Shown one piece after another: positions 33,627 through 44,599 of a stretch of 64,000 bases of DNA. Location: NCBI GenBank assembly GCA_030435675.1, contig CM059622.1, positions 3,782,001 through 3,846,000 on the forward strand. The letters run 5' to 3'. Under the pieces are notes generated by a model. It ran no database searches and was not told where the DNA came from. It saw only the letters and a list, made by a program, of their open reading frames with translations. How positions within the stretch are numbered: the stretch's first letter is position 1; the number at the start of each line of letters is the position of its first letter. This stretch comes from Steinernema hermaphroditum. Lineage: Eukaryota; Nematoda; Chromadorea; Rhabditida; Steinernematidae. A program made the position numbers and the translations under genes.

Positions 33627-33818
33627 TTATGCGAAGATGACGAAGAGTTGCGGAAGGAAAAGGAAGGCGAGAGAAGCGCCGACAGCGACGGAAGCGATCA
33701 CGAAGGTGTTGAACAGTCCGCGCTCCCAGGGCTCAAGCATATAAAGGCCCGTAGAGAGGCAGTACTGCAGGTACACGTAGTTGAAGCTCAAGAAGGAGTG
33801 CTGAAAGGAGGCATTCAT
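33627..33818 (-). CDS. Serine palmitoyltransferase small subunit
   Basis: This 63-residue frame contains FNYVYLQYCLSTGLYMLEPWE, followed by RGLFNTFVIASVAVGASLAF. It matches the small activating subunit of serine palmitoyltransferase (SPTSSA/SPTSSB). The family is 60-80 residues long with a conserved LYMLEPWER-type core and one membrane span, here about residues 36-56. The subunit sits in the endoplasmic reticulum with the two large subunits. It raises activity and affects acyl-CoA choice in the first step of sphingolipid synthesis, serine plus palmitoyl-CoA. The ATG used is the first in frame. A CTTTCAG just inside the reading frame means the first few residues could instead come from another exon. 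It precedes ATG12 on the same strand. Confidence 0.88.
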   Translation of the reverse strand: MNASFQHSFLSFNYVYLQYCLSTGLYMLEPWERGLFNTFVIASVAVGASLAFLFLPQLFVIFA

Positions 33819-34762
33819 TTAGTTGTAGTTCTCAAAAACGACGTGTGATATTTAGACGAAAAAAAGAAAGAGCGCCATATTCTGAAGGACCCTATTCATG
33901 CGTCACGGGCAACCATCGTGAAAACGAAAAGAAGTAAGTCTCACTAAGCAACGCCATTAGAAACCCGAAATACTCTTTCAAAGATTATAACGAAGCCACA
34001 GGAGTCTCCACATGAAAGATTAAACAAATTTTGCAAACAAAAAACAAATCCTTTAACCGTTGGTTTAACTATAAAACTTAACTAGACCTCCTACGCTAAA
34101 TTAAGCTCTGATAACAGCGCATCTTCAATCACTCACCCTCTCTAGACAGATAAGTGCACTTTGAGCGCGCCTCTTTTCGCGGTCCTATGTCTTTTAAAGC
34201 ACGCTTTCTTCTCGTTTCTTTTTCCTGACTCAATACGTGAACTGAAACCAGCCTTAGGTCGATTTAGAAAGGTGCCGAATCTCTTCTTCGACCTTTGTTC
34301 ATAGTTTAGGTGAAAACTTCATAAATCCGCTGTCTATTTTTAATGCAACGTGCAGCACTCCTTTTGGCGGCAATTTTGTGCGCAATCTCCACTAATTTTG
34401 ACCGCCAAATGAGGACAGCAGCAAAAACGGCGACGGCAAAGACGCAACGCTTACTTTGGTAACCGCGAACTCGTCTCCCAAGATCTGCGGTTGTTTGCTC
34501 ATCACACAGAGGCGTCGTCGAGCGCCGCGTCGAGTCCGAGGAGCGTCGTCGCCTGAAATACAAACAAGGAGTGATGGGCCTCAGATCGGTCATGCAAAAC
34601 ACGCACACACCGCCTAACGCGGTCGCATTTTTGGCGTTTCTCGCTGACGGTCTTGGAGTTTTCTTCGCGTGGAAACTGGGAAACTTCCCATGTTCGGTCT
34701 TTTCAGTTGTTCCCTGCAAAACGGCGTCGATTCGGACCTTTCACGTCTCTTCGATTCTCAGA
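33819..34762. other. Upstream region of divergent genes
   Basis: Between the SPT small-subunit gene and the UPF0235 gene. A plus-strand frame from 34571 runs into the UPF0235 start and could add an N-terminal extension (TASIRTFHVSSILR), which would look like a mitochondrial presequence. Otherwise no exon is seen. Confidence 0.4.
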
Positions 34763-35508
34763 ATGGCGAAGAAGAAGCCTGCTGCTTCAGCAGCGACTCC
34801 GACAACAAACACTGTGGCTAAGTAAGTGCGATTTTGGATGTGACGTCGAGTTTTTACGTTGTGTTGTTGCAGGACTGATGGGCCGATCTTCTTGGATCCG
34901 AAAAGTGGTGAAATAACGTTGAAGATCCATGCGAAGCCGGGCGCGAAGATCAGCGCCATCACAGGTGAGAATTTTGATGCGATGTTGGTCATTTTTGTGC
35001 TGACGATCAGTGGAAATAGCGTGGCTATTATAAGGAGCCTTTCGAAACGAAAGAAGGCTATGATAGTGAAAGTGAGAGGTACATTCCTGCTTTTCTCCCT
35101 AGTTTTTCCAGAAATTGATCGAGTTCTTACTGATCGACCGCTTTCCCGTTCAGTTACTGTGGAAATGGAAATTATCTAGTATCAATGTGCACGAGGCATC
35201 TTTGTATCTTGTCTTCATCTGTGCCATGTTCAGATGTCGGCGAACAAGAGATCGGTGTAGCCATCGCTGCACCCCCACGTGACGGTCAGGCCAATGAAGA
35301 ACTGATCGACAGTATGTCCAAATTCCTCGGTTTGCGCAAATCAGAACTCGCCTTCGACAAGGTTTGTTTATAATACAAAGTCAAGGTTACTATAACTCCT
35401 CCTCTTCAGGGTGCAACATCACGATCGAAAATTCTGAAAATCAACACGCAGCGATACACGTTGGAAGAGATACGACAAAAACTAATCGAGTGCGCCTCGC
35501 AGCCGTGA
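34763..35508 (+). CDS. UPF0235/DUF167 family protein (C15orf40-like)
   Basis: Four exons (34763-34821, 34873-34964, 35234-35361, 35410-35508) join in phase to give 125 residues from MAKKKPAAS. The DUF167 fold is recognised from [34 protein letters not shown] and [20 protein letters not shown]. These are the three best-conserved blocks of the YggU/C15orf40 family. Members are about 100-130 residues and found in bacteria and eukaryotes; their biochemical role is not established. The second intron (269 bp) is unusually long for this window. An upstream in-frame extension could supply a mitochondrial presequence, which matters for location but not for family assignment. Confidence 0.88.
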
Positions 35509-35604
35509 AACACATTGTTTTCGCATTAACTTTCCGGGTATTAAATGAAGCAAGAGTTTTATATTAAGCGGGACATTCGAGATATTCACCAACATTTTCA
35601 AGCC

Positions 35605-36434
35605 CTATTCTGTGCATTGTTCGTCATCAGAGCACCACTCAGTATTCCACTTCAGAGCCCTCTTTCTGTTGTCGTTCGATTTGATAGTGGACTCCACAGA
35701 GCTGCCGTTGTTCACTTCCAGTTGTCCCACGATGCCTGTCTTGTTGAACACAAGCGCGAAGTTTCCTTCACTGTTGGTCGCCTTTTTACATGAGAAGCGA
35801 ACGAATTGTTTGCAGGGACAACCAGTCTCTTCAATCTCAAATTTAAACGGTCTGCAAAAGGTCTGTTCAACAACGTACGAGCAGCATTGTAACTCACCCC
35901 GCTACTGGCGTGTAGATCTCAACGCTGTCATACATGAACCAAGCCTTGGCACCTTTCGGAATCTCAAAGACGAGATAATCAATTCGCTCACAGGCGGTGT
36001 ACGGCTTCTCGCAAACTTGTGGCGCAGGGTGCATAAACTCCTGAAAATGACCAGTACAGAGTGACTAATGACAACGATAAGAAAAAACGTACATAAGTGA
36101 TGTCCAAACCAGCTCCGGGGAATTTGTGTTTGTGTTGGTTGAAGTCAAAGTATGGCAGCGTGTCGTTAATCACCAACCATTTCCTATGCTCCGCGGTGCG
36201 CAGGGCCCACATACGGAAAACATGATGATTGTGAAATGAGGGAGTCTTATCCTTCCAGTTGTCGTAGGATGAGTGCTCATTGTAGCTGTTGCTACATTTC
36301 GGCCGCATTGAGAACCGGATGTAGAAGAAGTCGTTGGCGATCACCATATCATCGGATCTAGTAGCATTCACTGAGATCCAGAAAACGCAGAGCGCTACCA
36401 GTGGGAGAGAGATCTTGAGCGCGAAGTTGCTCAT
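35605..36434 (-). CDS. Secreted protein, paralog of the gene at 36748
   Basis: Three exons (36434-36093, 36040-35898, 35851-35605) encode about 243 residues starting MSNFALKISLPLVALCVFW, a clear signal peptide. The mature part has conserved Phe, Cys and His positions shared with the divergent neighbour. Examples are FNQHKHKFPGAGLDITY against YIRHKHRFPGPLCNIDY, MYDSVEIYTPV against HYDSLVIYTPM, and a C-terminal CPCKQFVRFSC against CKCRNFVSHSC. Exon boundaries are in the same places. No known domain is recognised. Cysteines in the last exon probably form disulfides outside the cell. The two genes are transcribed away from each other, as expected after an inverted duplication. Confidence 0.75.
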
Positions 36435-36747
36435 TGCGAATGCAGCCAACCGATCACTACGCGATCGGAAATGCGATTCTGAGATGCAGAGGGGTGGGGA
36501 AATGTCTAGAGCTGTGGGCTCTAGAGATGTCTGGCGAAATATCCAGAATTTCGCCGCGATTTGCCTTCAGACTCGGTAAATATAACTGTGTCGTGCGTGC
36601 GAATCGTTTGTTTCTAAAGAAATTGTCTGCCAGACGGTTCATGCAGTGTCTACTTTTGCAAAACGAGACAGAGGCGCAGTGGGGAATGCCGTGCTCGACG
36701 ATCAGTGTTGCCCGTGCGGTCGACAGGGATCGGTCGCTCGCGCAACA
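36435..36747. promoter_or_regulatory. Shared bidirectional intergenic region
   Basis: Only 313 bp separate the start codons of the two secreted paralogs. It must hold both promoters, and the genes may be co-regulated. TATAACTG on the plus strand at about 36580 is the only TATA-like string I noticed. Confidence 0.5.
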
Positions 36748-37800
36748 ATGACCGGCTTCTCGCTGCGTTCACCGCTGTTTGCTCTCTGCCTTGCCGCGTA
36801 TGTTCTCTACGTTGCCGTAGCTGGCGGGCAGAAGAAGGACGCGGATGTTGTCACGGAGATCAGCATCAACGAGCACTTCGTTTTCAAGTGGGGCATGCGC
36901 TATCTCTGTAACAACTCCTACTACAACGTTACTTCGAAGACGCTGGTGGAGACCAAGCCGTGCCCGACTCTAGAAAAGGATACTTTGAATCACCACCATC
37001 GACATCGCTTCGACATGCGCCTGGTCCGCGTAAAGAATTTAAAGAATCGCATGGCTCTTGAAATCGAGCACATCTCGCCGACGTTCGAGTACATCCGTCA
37101 TAAGCACAGGTTCCCGGGACCGTTGTGCAACATCGATTATGTGAGTTCTTTGTATTTGTTTCCAGTATGTCATCGCCCACTTTAGGAATTCATCAACGAT
37201 AAGCCCTTCTGTGATGAAGTGCCCAGGGAGAAATCCGTGTGCGCTAATGCGAACCTGCTGTTGTTTGAATTTAAGAAGGGTTGGCAAGCACGTTTCCACT
37301 ACGATTCGCTCGTCATTTACACTCCCATGGTGGCGTGAGTTGGTGGCTGGAGTTACACTTCATCATTGTGTGCTGATTTCAGTGAGAACCCGATTAAGTT
37401 CTCGATTGACGATGATCAATGCAAATGCAGGAACTTTGTGTCTCATTCCTGCAGCAGCACTGATACACATATCGCGAACAAGAACGTAATTCTCGCTTAC
37501 GATCCGCGTGGGCGCCTTGGACATGTGCATGGAGTGGGAAGCATGGCCGAACTGGTGAATGGAAACGTGATCCATGTTAAAGAGATGTGTCCGGAATCCG
37601 GAATGTGCGCAACACCAGTTAATGTTACGACGGAAAATTTTACGACGGAAAATCCGGCGATGGAAAAACCGGTGACGATGAAACCGCAAAATCTGACGAT
37701 ACCGAATCTGACGAATCCAAATCTGACGATGCCGAACCTGACGAATCCAAATCTGACGATGCCGAATCTGACGAACCCAAATTCGACGCAAACCCCATAA
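36748..37800 (+). CDS. Secreted protein with NLTxPNLT repeats
   Basis: Three exons (36748-37140, 37186-37334, 37383-37800) encode 319 residues. MTGFSLRSPLFALCLAAYVL is a signal peptide. The mature protein follows the same plan as the divergent paralog: HRHRFDMRLVRVKN, YIRHKHRFPGP and CKCRNFVSHSCSS. The C-terminus carries an extra tail absent from the paralog, made of repeats of five residues (NLTIP, NLTNP, NLTMP) that give at least eight N-glycosylation sequons, so it is probably heavily glycosylated. No family name can be given. The introns are 45 and 48 bp. The TAA stop is directly after the repeats; no AATAAA is evident close by. Confidence 0.78.
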
Positions 37801-40800
37801 GAGTGTACATGTATCTTGTAATTGTGATGAAATGAAATGTTTGCTGTCACTTTTATGGTAGTGTTTGAGCGAGAAATCCGAATGCGTGAGATGACTTTTG
37901 CCCGAGTTTCGTTCATTCCAGCACAGAGATCGGATTAGACAGGCGAGAGTGGTGCTGTGTGCAAGTGTAGCCTACTTTCGCCGTATGGCTTTCAATAGAT
38001 GAACGGTATTTTTAGGATCTATAATCATCTTCCTCCGGAAACTAGCTTTCCGAAACATCATAAGGTGACAGTGCCCACCTTTTTATCGCATGCTTTAAGC
38101 TCCGCCGACGTGTTAACGTCTTAGCGTTATCAGATGGTAGTTTTATGACTCGTCAATTCCTTTTCGCCTGTTATGTAATACGCCAAATATAGAAGTTCTC
38201 GACATAAACACGAAAGATCAACTGTTGAGATATTCTATTTCACTTAAACATGCAGTGAACGGCAACTTTAATTGCTTATTAGACTCGCCGGAGATGATGA
38301 CCTCGGAAGAACGTCATTGAAACGCAATATGCTGACCCTACGGCCACTTAATTTGCCATCACTCATCCTCTCGGCCCCGCTGCAGCACTAATGTCTCTTC
38401 AGAAGAGCAAAAGAAAGAAAAGACGCGTGCAAGTCAGCTGACTTGATTGCGCTTTTTGGAGATGTCCGCTTTTCCAATTATCTCACAAATTGTCCGAACG
38501 GTCCTTAGCAGCGAAGAAAGAGCCGTATCCCGCAGCACAGGAATGCCCATCGCTTCCTGATGTGCATGTTGTTGCAACAGCTGATTCGAAAAAAGATGTC
38601 CTGCGCCCGCCCTGCACTCTCTATAACCCCCGAAACTCCCCTCTTTTTGCTCGCATTTTCACAGCATCGCCAAGGGCATCACGCCGCCTTGTGGAACGTT
38701 TCATCGCCGCCGCCGCACGGCCGCCGTCGGGCACTTTTGTCTCCGAAGCAAAAAAGGGGCGCTGCTGGAAGAAGAAGAGGAGCTGCGTGTGAGCAGAAAA
38801 TGAACCCCGGAGCGCGGCGATTGTTTGCCGAGTGCGGAGGCAGCCGCCGCGTTCCCGGACCCTTTTTATGCCGCGTTTTGTTGCAGTGTGTTGTGTGTAG
38901 TCCGCCGCGAGTTCGTCGCACTTATTTATGAGCGTGTTCCGCGTGATGCGTTCCTTTGGATTTGGACGAACGTACTTGCAGGCCTGTGGAGACACAAACG
39001 CTTAAGTGGTTTTTGTTTATTCATGGTTTACTCGTGGGGATCTGTTTACTTTTGGACTGTTTGTTGACAAGACGTCAAAGACCAAAGTAGGTTGAGTTGG
39101 CATCGAGTTGCAGCGGCTTTTATGGCGGTCAAATCTAATTTGGACATGTGACGTGGAGTCACATGAGACAGATAAGGAAAATATCCATATGGTTAGTGGT
39201 CCGTGAACATTGGAAAAGCTCAGGAAAAGGAATGTAGAAACGGGCCTGGTTCCTAGCACGACCACCTGTTGTGTCTCTGTAAAGCGCTTATGTCTCATTT
39301 ACTCTTCTATGTCCAATTGTTGCTTATTTAAAGCGCGAGGGCTTGCAACGTCTTCCCTTCCCTTAGTCATAACATCCTTCAGCCTACCGATCCCGGTATC
39401 TCCACCCGATATACGACAGGAAAAAAGCTTTCTGCACAGTTCGAAGAAAGTGTTACTCAAAATGTTCCAAAAAGGAACCTCTTTCTGCGGTCATTCAAAG
39501 TGATCCGTGAATGAAAATGAAAATTATCGTATGAATGACAGATGAGATTTTCCAAGTCGCTAGTTTGAGATTAGACTTCTACTCAGGTCACAAATGATGA
39601 CTAGTGGGGACGATCATGCGGCGCCATAGGACTTGTTTTACCCTGTGGCGAAACCTGCACAAAAATTTTTGTTGCAGTGTATTTCCTGTGTAGATCCATC
39701 TGTATATGAGCCAGTGAAGCGAACTGAGCCAAATGGAGGTGAAAACGGCGAATATTCGCTTGCTAAATTCTATTATCTCGTATGCTCTTACTGCATTAAC
39801 GACTCCACTTCGTGATTGCTCACCTCTTTCTTTCAAATTCCAGTTTTCTTTCAAAGTGGAGCCATGTGGAACAAATAAAAGTAACCATATAAATATGATA
39901 GGTGGGATCTTCCAATGCACTAGTTCATTGATCTGAGCCACTTAAAATCCAACCTCAATGAATATGAGGCCACGACTTTCTCCTTATTTCCACGAAATAC
40001 GCCAAAGTCGACTTTTAATCTACTTTTCTTCCTTCGATCTTTACACCTCTCAACAGTCGACGTGCAAACTCTTGGTCAAGGTACAAAGAACGCGGCTCTA
40101 GAAAAGTGGATGGAAACTGAGATTAGCAGGGGAACCCTTTCCCCCAAAAAGACACTTTTCCAAGTTTTTGAGCATCACTGATCAAAGGTGATCTTCCACC
40201 AACATGTTGTATAAACTTCAAACTTCGTCGATACGCATAAACTCCGATCTATTACAAACCCGTCACATGATCTTCTGTGCCACTCGGCGTCTCAGCCCCC
40301 CTCTCCTCCCATTACCGAAATTTTCGAGTCAGCATTCTCGCGGTGATCGATACACGCCTCACCACTCATATTTTCATGTTTTGGGTACTGTCGTTTGGAA
40401 ACCGGTTCGCGCCGTTCTCGTATGGAACAGTTCGTTACATATAACGAGTGACCTTGGAAGAGCGCCATGTTTTCGCTTCGAGGAGGCCAGGTTTCAAAAC
40501 CGGCACTTTCCGGTGCCATTCTTGGCCTGTTCCGCGAAAATAAGAATTCGTCAGTTTCCTTGGCGATGTTCCCAGGCGTTCGGTTTCATTGTTTCCGCGT
40601 TGTTAGGTGCTGTTGTCCAAAGTGGCTATTAGGAGATGTGACTCCCTTGTGTTCGTTGTAGGTTGTAGTTGTAGAATGTTGTTTCTCAGTACGCTATAAT
40701 GGACCGATAAGCAGTCTTTTAATCTTTTACAATTCAGTTTGGCCCGTTATATGGAGCTGCTGATCCTAAACTGATCCTAAGTACTCCAAGACAGCTGTAG

Positions 40801-43228
40801 GCTGCTTCTATTATGGTCTGTTATGTAAGCTCTTTCAATTCGCGGAACGGCTTCTGTCTTCACTCTACTTCACCCCCATAATCTTTCCATTGTGCCGTCG
40901 TTAGCGTACAAATTCGATGAAAGACAAAGAATGATAAGTACTGTAGATGCCTCTTCTGTTGCTTTTCCTTGACAAATGAGGCGCCGGATAACTTTCGGGC
41001 GAACTCGACCATTTCGACTCTTCATCCTTTTCCATGTTCTGTGGTTTATTTTGCCGGTTTCTTTTTGGCCTCCTCAACCCCTCTTGGCCTCCTCAACCCA
41101 ACGCAAAATGATCCTTACTGCTAGTGACCATCGTCCTGTTCAATTTTTTAAATCAACAACCTAAATCAACAAAACGACAAAACAAAAACCAAGAACCCTA
41201 ATATAAGGAGGTAATCTGTGATGGCTCCGAAGGCAGATAATGCGCTACACTGACCCATCCTATATCCATCACGATTAGGTGATATCTTAAACAGGAGAAT
41301 TCCATGAAGGGTTATTTGGGAAATGCACCCATCTACATATTGAGTGCATGTATAAGTCTATAGGGAACCTCTACGTGCTATGTGCCCATCCCATGCATCC
41401 ATCCTCGAACGTAATCGTCACCCTCCAGCTCCTCACGGGCACCACGCGAATGTCTTGTGTCTCATGTCCCTCACGCGGTCCTCCGGACGTCATCGCCTTA
41501 GTCACCATCCTCCGCTCAATTATCCCCGCCACTCTAAGGAAGTTACCTAAACGCTCTCCGCGGCAGCGCTGCATCATGTGGTTGTTTGCATTCTCTTCTT
41601 CGCTCTTTCGTTCGTTTTTTATATTCTCTCTCCACTTCGCTCGCGTTCGGCCGCACACGCCGAAACAAACAAACGCTCCTCGCCGCCGCTTCGCCACTTT
41701 CGAACCTCGTCGCCGTCGATGTTCGGATACAATCGGCGCCCTCTGCTTCTTCCGAGGACGGCTGACCCCAAATGTTTTGTGGTACCTGGGTTACGCGTGT
41801 AGGCAATTACGGTCCAAGTAAGGATTAAGTGATGCTTGTCGATGGTTTTTTTTTTATTCAGATCGAAGTGTTTCCTCTACTTTGAGGGTACTGAACGGCG
41901 ACAGTGACTTGAGTGAACAGCTGACGTAAACAACATTTTGCAATGAAACGCTTTTTAAGTGGAATAGCTTTTATCAAGTTTTTAGCCAGTTTGTATTTGT
42001 TGGAATAGCACCGCCTTCAAGGAAAATATCTCCTAGATTAATGGGACTGACTTTGTATATCAGGCTCATGATTACTATGATAACCTTCTATGAAATATGG
42101 AAAGTTGTGGGCAATATAAACTGATAATCATTGGAAAGAAGAGGCTCAAATTTATACAGATTTCATTCATTAATCCAATTTCCAGATGGTGGATGCCATT
42201 TGGGATGCAATCCTCCATTACGTTTGGTAGTTTTGAATGTGTATTCCACAGCATTGTAACCGTTAAGAGGGTGATTGCAGGCTTAAAACTATCACGGGAG
42301 AGAGGGCTTTTACAAAAGGAAGAAATCACCTTTTATGCACTAAACATATTCTGCCGATCTTCGATTTGTGTGGAAATGTGCACCCACTTTTAGCATGCCC
42401 TTGGCTTCACCGTGAAACCCTGCAATTTCCATTTATCAGTTTCCTTTTCATGTGGTGTTCATTATCAGTACAAATTAGGCACTTTGAGCGCAATTTTTTG
42501 TTCTCAAACAGATCTGTTTCTTGTGAGCCTTTCCAGCAACCCACTCGTTCTACAATCTGCTACATTACTTGATCGTCTGCGTTTACTTATCTGCACTGAA
42601 CGGTTCATTTTGTTTTTTTGTCCTTTTGTTGATCTTTGGTGTCTTTGCACGATGATTTCATTTACGTGAAGTCATAGAAGTCTTTTGGAACTTGCTCTTT
42701 GGTACGGTCATTTCGTGAACAAAAATGGACGATGATCCATTTGAAGCATGGTAGAGTAAAGATGGAGCTACGCTTTTAAAGGAAGCTTTCGTTACATCCG
42801 CCTTCCTACTTCTCTTCTGCATTGGACTTCATATAGCGTGACCTCCAACGGATTCCAGAATCTCGGGACTGACCAACGTGTGCTCCACGAAAATCTGACT
42901 TCCGGCGAAAAACTGACAAGTTACTATCGCCCGGTTGCCAAGTCATTTACTATTTCCTCCTAATTACGTAACCCACTGTCATTTCGCGTATCCTTTCTGC
43001 TCAAGAGAATGGAAACTCTGAGATTCGCTTATTTCAAAGCCCCTAGTTTATAGCATTAAAGTTCATTTCTATCGCTGTTCTACGGCAATTAGCAGGTGTG
43101 TTTACCCCATGGTGATGCTTTCCACGTAAGGTATCATCTTCTGTTGACATGCCATTTCGTGCCACCTTACTCTGCGTTGTTTCGCTCACTCTGAATCCAC
43201 TGTCCGTTTCAGGCCCATTGAACCAACC
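37801..43228. other. Long gene-poor interval
   Basis: No gene could be assembled in over 5 kb. GC-rich patches at about 38640-38900 and 41560-41780 leave several frames open on both strands. They could be promoters or first exons, but none has a matching second exon that I can find. Confidence 0.35.
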
Positions 43229-43332
43229 ATGACGGCCAAAAACAAACCGAAAAACCTGAGCAAAAAGAAATACGAAGTGGAGTACGAATCGCTCCCTGAT
43301 GACCGGATACAGTATCTCCGAGAGCAGAACAG
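43229..43332 (+). CDS. First coding exon of an unresolved gene
   Basis: After an acceptor (CGTTTCAG, possibly for a spliced leader) and a short leader, the ATG begins MTAKNKPKNLSKKKYEVEYE, then SLPDDRIQYLREQNR. The exon ends in a GTTGGT donor at phase 2. The codons look genuine and the peptide is charged and basic at the N-terminus. No downstream exon could be joined: the following DNA is filled by transposon relics from 43690 on. The gene may have a long intron leading past the repeats, or it may have been broken by them. Function unknown. Confidence 0.35.
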
Positions 43333-43689
43333 GTTGGTTTGTTATCCGGATCTTCGACTATTCGCCTTACCCGATGCAGCTTAGATCAATATTGACCACT
43401 TATTGTTTGTCACCGATGTTAGAGCTCTTGTTCGCAACATAAAACGTAGTTTATCGGCGGTTCGGCGCTGGCGGCGTTGCGAAATTCAATTCACTCCCGC
43501 GTTCCTCGATGGTCACATGTTTCGCAGAGGAGCTGTTTGCTCGGTGAGGCGCTTGAGAGCTGCGAAATGGATACTGTAGTGGGTGATGTCACGGGAATCG
43601 ATTAGCTGACGGCTGAGGAACGTGCAGTCATTATGTGCAGTTTCGAAGGGAGGTGCAACGGGTTGTTTAGTTACAAAACTGAAAAGATA

Positions 43690-43922
43690 CAGTGGCGGCC
43701 GTATAAATAGCCCCACCCCACTTTGAGTCGGCCGAATGTATTACATTTACTGTCGGCACACTGGGTCCTGAATGGGAAATAAACCATACCATTTTAGTTC
43801 TGATAAATTATGCATTCAATGGTCCAAGTGGTTTTGGTAGAGGTTTGAAAATCAAACATTAAAAATCAAAGGTTAATTTAAGTTTTGCCCATAGGGTGGG
43901 GCTATTTATATGGCCGCCACTA
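43690..43922. mobile_element. 233-bp MITE with 30-bp TIRs and TA target
   Basis: CAGTGGCGGCCGTATAAATAG at the left is inverted at the right as CTATTTATATGGCCGCCACT, with extended GGGGTGGGG on both inner sides. TA flanks each end (43688-43689 and 43923-43924), as for Tc1/mariner elements. No coding potential. Its right TA is also the TA in front of the next element's end. Confidence 0.8.
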
Positions 43923-43924
43923 TA

Positions 43925-44580
43925 CAGGGTGGGCCAGATAAGTTGCAACATTATCAGAAACAACATTATTGCAACATCAGAGCGTCGGCGACCTTCGGGG
44001 TGATATCTCACGTGACAGAGTTCCTGGCGTCGGACATCTTGTTGTGAGCAGTGGTGGGACTACGGCTTCCGGGTGTCCCAATTCCCTCTGGAAGCCGGAA
44101 AACTCACAACTGCCACAGGGTTTACCATCAGATCAACCGGACACTGAAAGAGTGACCGTAGGGACCGAACGCTCGCCACCGCGACACGAGTGCAAAATTT
44201 GTTGCGGCCATTTTTTTCTGTGAAATGAAAAGAACGATTAAAAAACCTTATTCAGCTAAAGTGTATCACTCGAAGTGGCCGCCAAATGGATCAGCCAGTC
44301 GTGGCCCAAGAAATGTTCTTTGGTCCAGGGGATCAGATACTTCGCCAAGATATCTTTTTGATACACCTCAGAATCGGTTTTCACGCCTGTTTCGAAGAAA
44401 ACTAAGGAAAAATTTGCCCGGAAAACAAACGATTTAGTAATAAGTCGTTCACTGAGCTTCAACGATCGTTCGTTGCAAACAGGGAATATACACGAGCCAG
44501 ATTTAATATCCGGTTTGGACTTCCCTTCCTTGAAATGTGAAACGGTCATGGAACGCCATTCTTTGGAGGTCATGGTAAAT
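43925..44580 (-). mobile_element. Mariner relic interrupted by the ~215-bp module
   Basis: CAGGGTGGGCCAGATAAGTTGCAAC at 43925 is close to the end at 25429, so both are one mariner family. On the minus strand about 44580-44260, a broken transposase reads VKTDSEVYQKDILAKYLIPW, the segment before the last catalytic Asp. Between the terminus and this piece lies the ~215-bp module, in place of the expected QDxAPSH part. The element is dead. Confidence 0.55.
43977..44192 (-). repeat. Dispersed ~215-bp module, copy 2
   Basis: Full-length match to 16549-16761 with the same edges. On the minus strand it carries the same ATG (MSDARN) and the same GTGAGA donor-like site. No kinase lies next to this copy. 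Confidence 0.75.
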
Positions 44581-44599
44581 TTTTAAAACATTATGGAAT

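Noticed and set aside
38600..38995. GC-rich open frames on both strands
   Set aside because: Open only because stops are rare in GC-rich DNA; no second exon or recognisable peptide.
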